From an uncultured Eubacteriales bacterium (lineage in GTDB: Bacteria > Bacillota > Clostridia > Oscillospirales > Acutalibacteraceae): a DNA stretch of 7,512 nt. The stretch is from assembly GCA_900320235.1 (NCBI GenBank), contig ONRO01000197.1:1-7512 (forward strand). The letters run 5' to 3'. The position numbers were made by a program, and so were the translations under genes. Positions 5,610 to 7,512 of the stretch are shown here, piece by piece; the stretch's first letter is position 1, and the number at the start of each line of letters is the position of its first letter. Under the pieces are notes generated by a model. That model made no database searches, was not told the origin of the DNA, and saw nothing but the letters and a program-made list of their open reading frames with translations.

Positions 5610-6092
5610 TTATTTTGTAACGTGATTTATAAGACCGCCGTCCTTTATTATGCCCTGGATAAACGGCGGGAACGGCTCTGCCTGGTAGGTTTTGCCTGTT
5701 GTGTTGTCAGTGATAACGCCTGTGTCGAAATCAACCTCAACGTCATCTCCTGCCTTTATCTCCTTTGCAGCAGCATCACATTCAAGTATCGGAAGTCCAA
5801 TATTGATGGAATTGCGGTAGAAAATTCTTGCAAAGGTGGAAGCGATAACACAGCTGATACCTGATGCCTTAATTGCTATCGGAGCGTGTTCTCTTGAAGA
5901 GCCGCAGCCGAAATTCTTCTCAGCCACCATTATATCGCCTTCCTTTACCTTTTTGGTAAAGTCGATGTCAATATCCTCCATGCAATGTGAAGCAAGCTCC
6001 TTATGTGAGCTTGTATTCAGATATCTTGCAGGAATGATTACATCTGTATCTACATTATCTCCGTACTTATGTACTGTACCGTGAGCTTTCAT
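5610..6092 (-). CDS. leuD: 3-isopropylmalate dehydratase small subunit LeuD
   Basis: This is the swivel-domain subunit of isopropylmalate isomerase, which with LeuC interconverts 2- and 3-isopropylmalate in leucine synthesis in the cytoplasm. Its 160 residues match the short clostridial/archaeal class rather than the ~200-residue enterobacterial form. Conserved features are DNVDTDVIIPARYLNT (12-27) and the FGCGSSREHAP substrate-binding loop (61-71). In archaeal relatives the residues at the YLNT position (24-27) help set substrate chain length, so homoaconitate or a related substrate cannot be excluded by sequence alone. The ATG has AAGGA (6103-6107) ten bases upstream. It follows leuC by 73 bp, a gap that contains a small hairpin but no evident promoter, and is presumably co-transcribed with it. 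Confidence 0.95.
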   Translation of the reverse strand: MKAHGTVHKYGDNVDTDVIIPARYLNTSSHKELASHCMEDIDIDFTKKVKEGDIMVAEKNFGCGSSREHAPIAIKASGISCVIASTFARIFYRNSINIGLPILECDAAAKEIKAGDDVEVDFDTGVITDNTTGKTYQAEPFPPFIQGIIKDGGLINHVTK

Positions 6093-6106
6093 TTCTGTTT
6101 CATCCT

Positions 6107-6130
6107 TTCCGCGGGAAAAGCTTCCCGGAA
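6107..6130 (-). other. Small hairpin in the leuC-leuD gap
   Basis: GGGAA (6113-6117) pairs with TTCCC (6122-6126), and TTCC (6107-6110) pairs with GGAA (6127-6130) with a two-base bulge. It sits at the upstream edge of the leuD ribosome binding site and overlaps its last base. It may affect mRNA stability or LeuC:LeuD translation balance; there is no T-run to make it a terminator. Confidence 0.4.
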
Positions 6131-6165
6131 TTTTTCAAAACCAGTGTTTCCTTACTGTTATCTGA

Positions 6166-7431
6166 TCATACCTTTGCCGGGTCTGTGATATAGCCTGTTA
6201 CTGCGCTTGCAGCTGCAACAGCAGGAGATGCAAGATAAACCTCTGATTCAACATGTCCCATTCTGCCGACAAAGTTTCTGTTTGTTGTCGAGACAGCCTT
6301 CTCACCCTTTGCAAGAATACCCATATGTCCGCCAAGACATGGTCCGCATGTAGGAGTTGACACTACTGCGCCGGCTTCGATAAAGATATCGAAAAGACCC
6401 TCATGCATTGCCTGGAGATAAACATTCTGTGTTCCGGGAATAATTATGCAGCGGACACCCTTTGCAACCTTTTTACCCTTGAGTATTTCAGCAGCAGCTC
6501 TGAGGTCAGAAATTCTTCCGTTTGTACATGAGCCGATGACCGACTGATCTATCCTGACCTCTGTTTCACCGATCTCATCAACAGTTCTTGCATTTTCCGG
6601 AAGATGCGGGAAAGCAACTGTCGGGCGGAGCTGTGAAAGATCAATTACATATTCCTCATCATATTCTGCATCATCATCTGCAAAATATTCCCTGGGTTCG
6701 CCCTGGAATCTGTCCCTGATATATTCTCTGGTAATATCATCGACAGGGAAGATACCATTCTTTGCGCCGGCTTCGATAGCCATATTTGCAATACAGAGTC
6801 TGTCATCAATATTAAGATACTGCAGACCGTCGCCGAAGAACTCCATTGATCTGTAAAGTGCACCGTCAACGCCTATCTTACCGATGATATGAAGAATCAC
6901 ATCCTTACCGCTGACAAACGGAGCCGGCTTTCCGGTAAGAACAAATTTTATAGCTGAAGGCACCTTGAACCATGCCTTGCCGCTTATCATACCTGCTGCC
7001 ATATCGGTAGAGCCGACACCTGTTGAAAATGCGCCGAGGGCACCGTATGTACAGGTATGGCTGTCTGCGCCGATGCAGAGGCTTCCGGGGCCGACAAGAC
7101 CCTTTTCAGGAAGAAGTGCATGCTCAATACCCATCTGACCTACATCGAAGAAATTCCTGATATCATACTTATCAGCAAAGCGTCTTACCTGAGCACACTG
7201 CTCAGCAGCTTTTATATCCTTGTTCGGTGTGAAATGATCCATCACCATTGCGATCTTTGAATTATCAAAGACCGAAGTTGCATTTCCATCATTGAATACA
7301 TTTATAGCTACGGGAGAAGTAATATCATTGCCCAGCACCATATCAAGATTTGCCTCGATGAGCTGACCTGCCTTTACGGAGTCAAGTCCTGCATGAGCAG
7401 CGAGTATCTTCTGTGACATTGTCATTCCCAT
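6166..7431 (-). CDS. leuC: 3-isopropylmalate dehydratase large subunit LeuC
   Basis: This aconitase-family subunit carries the [4Fe-4S] cluster that, with LeuD, converts 2-isopropylmalate to 3-isopropylmalate. Cluster ligands are visible as Cys302 in GSCTNGR and Cys362/Cys365 in TCGPCLGGH. Other family motifs are GADSHTCTYGALGAF (121-135), GVGSTDMA (138-145) and NFVGRMGH (386-393). The length of 421 residues fits the short HacA/LeuC class and pairs with the 160-residue LeuD next to it. The first ATG has AGGAGG (7440-7445) eight bases upstream; ATGs at codons 3 and 5 are less well spaced. A recognisable promoter sits just upstream. The pair could act on a homologous substrate such as homocitrate or citramalate-derived acids, but leucine synthesis is the simplest reading. 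leuA and leuB are not in the window. Confidence 0.96.
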   Translation of the reverse strand: MGMTMSQKILAAHAGLDSVKAGQLIEANLDMVLGNDITSPVAINVFNDGNATSVFDNSKIAMVMDHFTPNKDIKAAEQCAQVRRFADKYDIRNFFDVGQMGIEHALLPEKGLVGPGSLCIGADSHTCTYGALGAFSTGVGSTDMAAGMISGKAWFKVPSAIKFVLTGKPAPFVSGKDVILHIIGKIGVDGALYRSMEFFGDGLQYLNIDDRLCIANMAIEAGAKNGIFPVDDITREYIRDRFQGEPREYFADDDAEYDEEYVIDLSQLRPTVAFPHLPENARTVDEIGETEVRIDQSVIGSCTNGRISDLRAAAEILKGKKVAKGVRCIIIPGTQNVYLQAMHEGLFDIFIEAGAVVSTPTCGPCLGGHMGILAKGEKAVSTTNRNFVGRMGHVESEVYLASPAVAAASAVTGYITDPAKV

Positions 7432-7471
7432 AATTATAACCTCCTTATTTATTAATTATTCATCATCCATT

Positions 7472-7500
7472 AGTATAGCACAAATCAATTTCCATAACAA
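7472..7500 (-). promoter_or_regulatory. Promoter of leuC-leuD
   Basis: On the - strand, TTGTTA (-35, 7495-7500) and TATACT (-10, 7472-7477) are 17 bp apart, and a TGC immediately before the -10 gives an extended -10. The predicted start is near 7465, leaving a leader of about 34 nt that holds only the ribosome binding site. Confidence 0.75.
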
Positions 7501-7512
7501 GTGCCGGCAGCG

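Noticed and set aside
7498..7512. GTGCCGGCAGCG at the window edge resembling the GC-rich core of the dispersed repeat
   Set aside because: Only about a dozen bases are available before the window ends, and the match is a short GCCGG motif, too little to call a third repeat locus.

Overview
The window looks like ordinary chromosome from a low- to medium-GC anaerobic Firmicute. A Ruminococcus or other Oscillospiraceae-like Clostridium is my best guess. The basis is consensus AGGAGG ribosome binding sites, sigma-A type promoters, a clostridial-type two-subunit LeuC/LeuD pair of about 420 and 160 residues, a short-form GlgB, and a dyad terminator with an AAGGGA...TCCCTT stem of a type I associate with this group. 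The assignment is inference; no rRNA or other marker gene is present.

Layout from left to right. Positions 1-53 hold the strong terminator of a + strand gene lying outside the window. Positions 54-341 have no gene but contain two alternative hairpins and one copy (142-227, inverted) of an ~87-bp dispersed repeat. A 73-residue orphan protein of unknown function (342-563, -) has its own near-consensus promoter, bracketed by a 9-bp inverted repeat. glgB (787-2562, -) encodes a glycogen branching enzyme with its own terminator at 705-738 and no other glycogen gene beside it. The 490-bp gap 2563-3053 holds a very stable dyad, the second repeat copy (2826-2912, +) with a possible degenerate third copy, and a textbook promoter and palindromic operator candidate leading into a TetR-family regulator (3054-3584, +).

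The regulator converges on a stand-alone ABC exporter (3699-5429, -, TTG start), and a dyad terminator sits between them. Farther right, leuC (6166-7431, -) and leuD (5610-6092, -) form a two-gene unit for isopropylmalate isomerase. They are driven by a recognisable promoter at 7472-7500 with a leader of only about 34 nt.

Functionally the genes are a loose collection: glycogen branching, leucine biosynthesis, an exporter of unknown substrate and a regulator of unknown target. I see no transposase, phage, CRISPR, toxin-antitoxin or biosynthetic cluster, and no convincing undescribed multi-gene system. The most interesting material is non-coding. It comprises the paired ~87-bp repeat, whose internal hairpin is kept despite a base change in the stem, the dyad in the glgB leader, and the palindromes around the orphan and TetR promoters.
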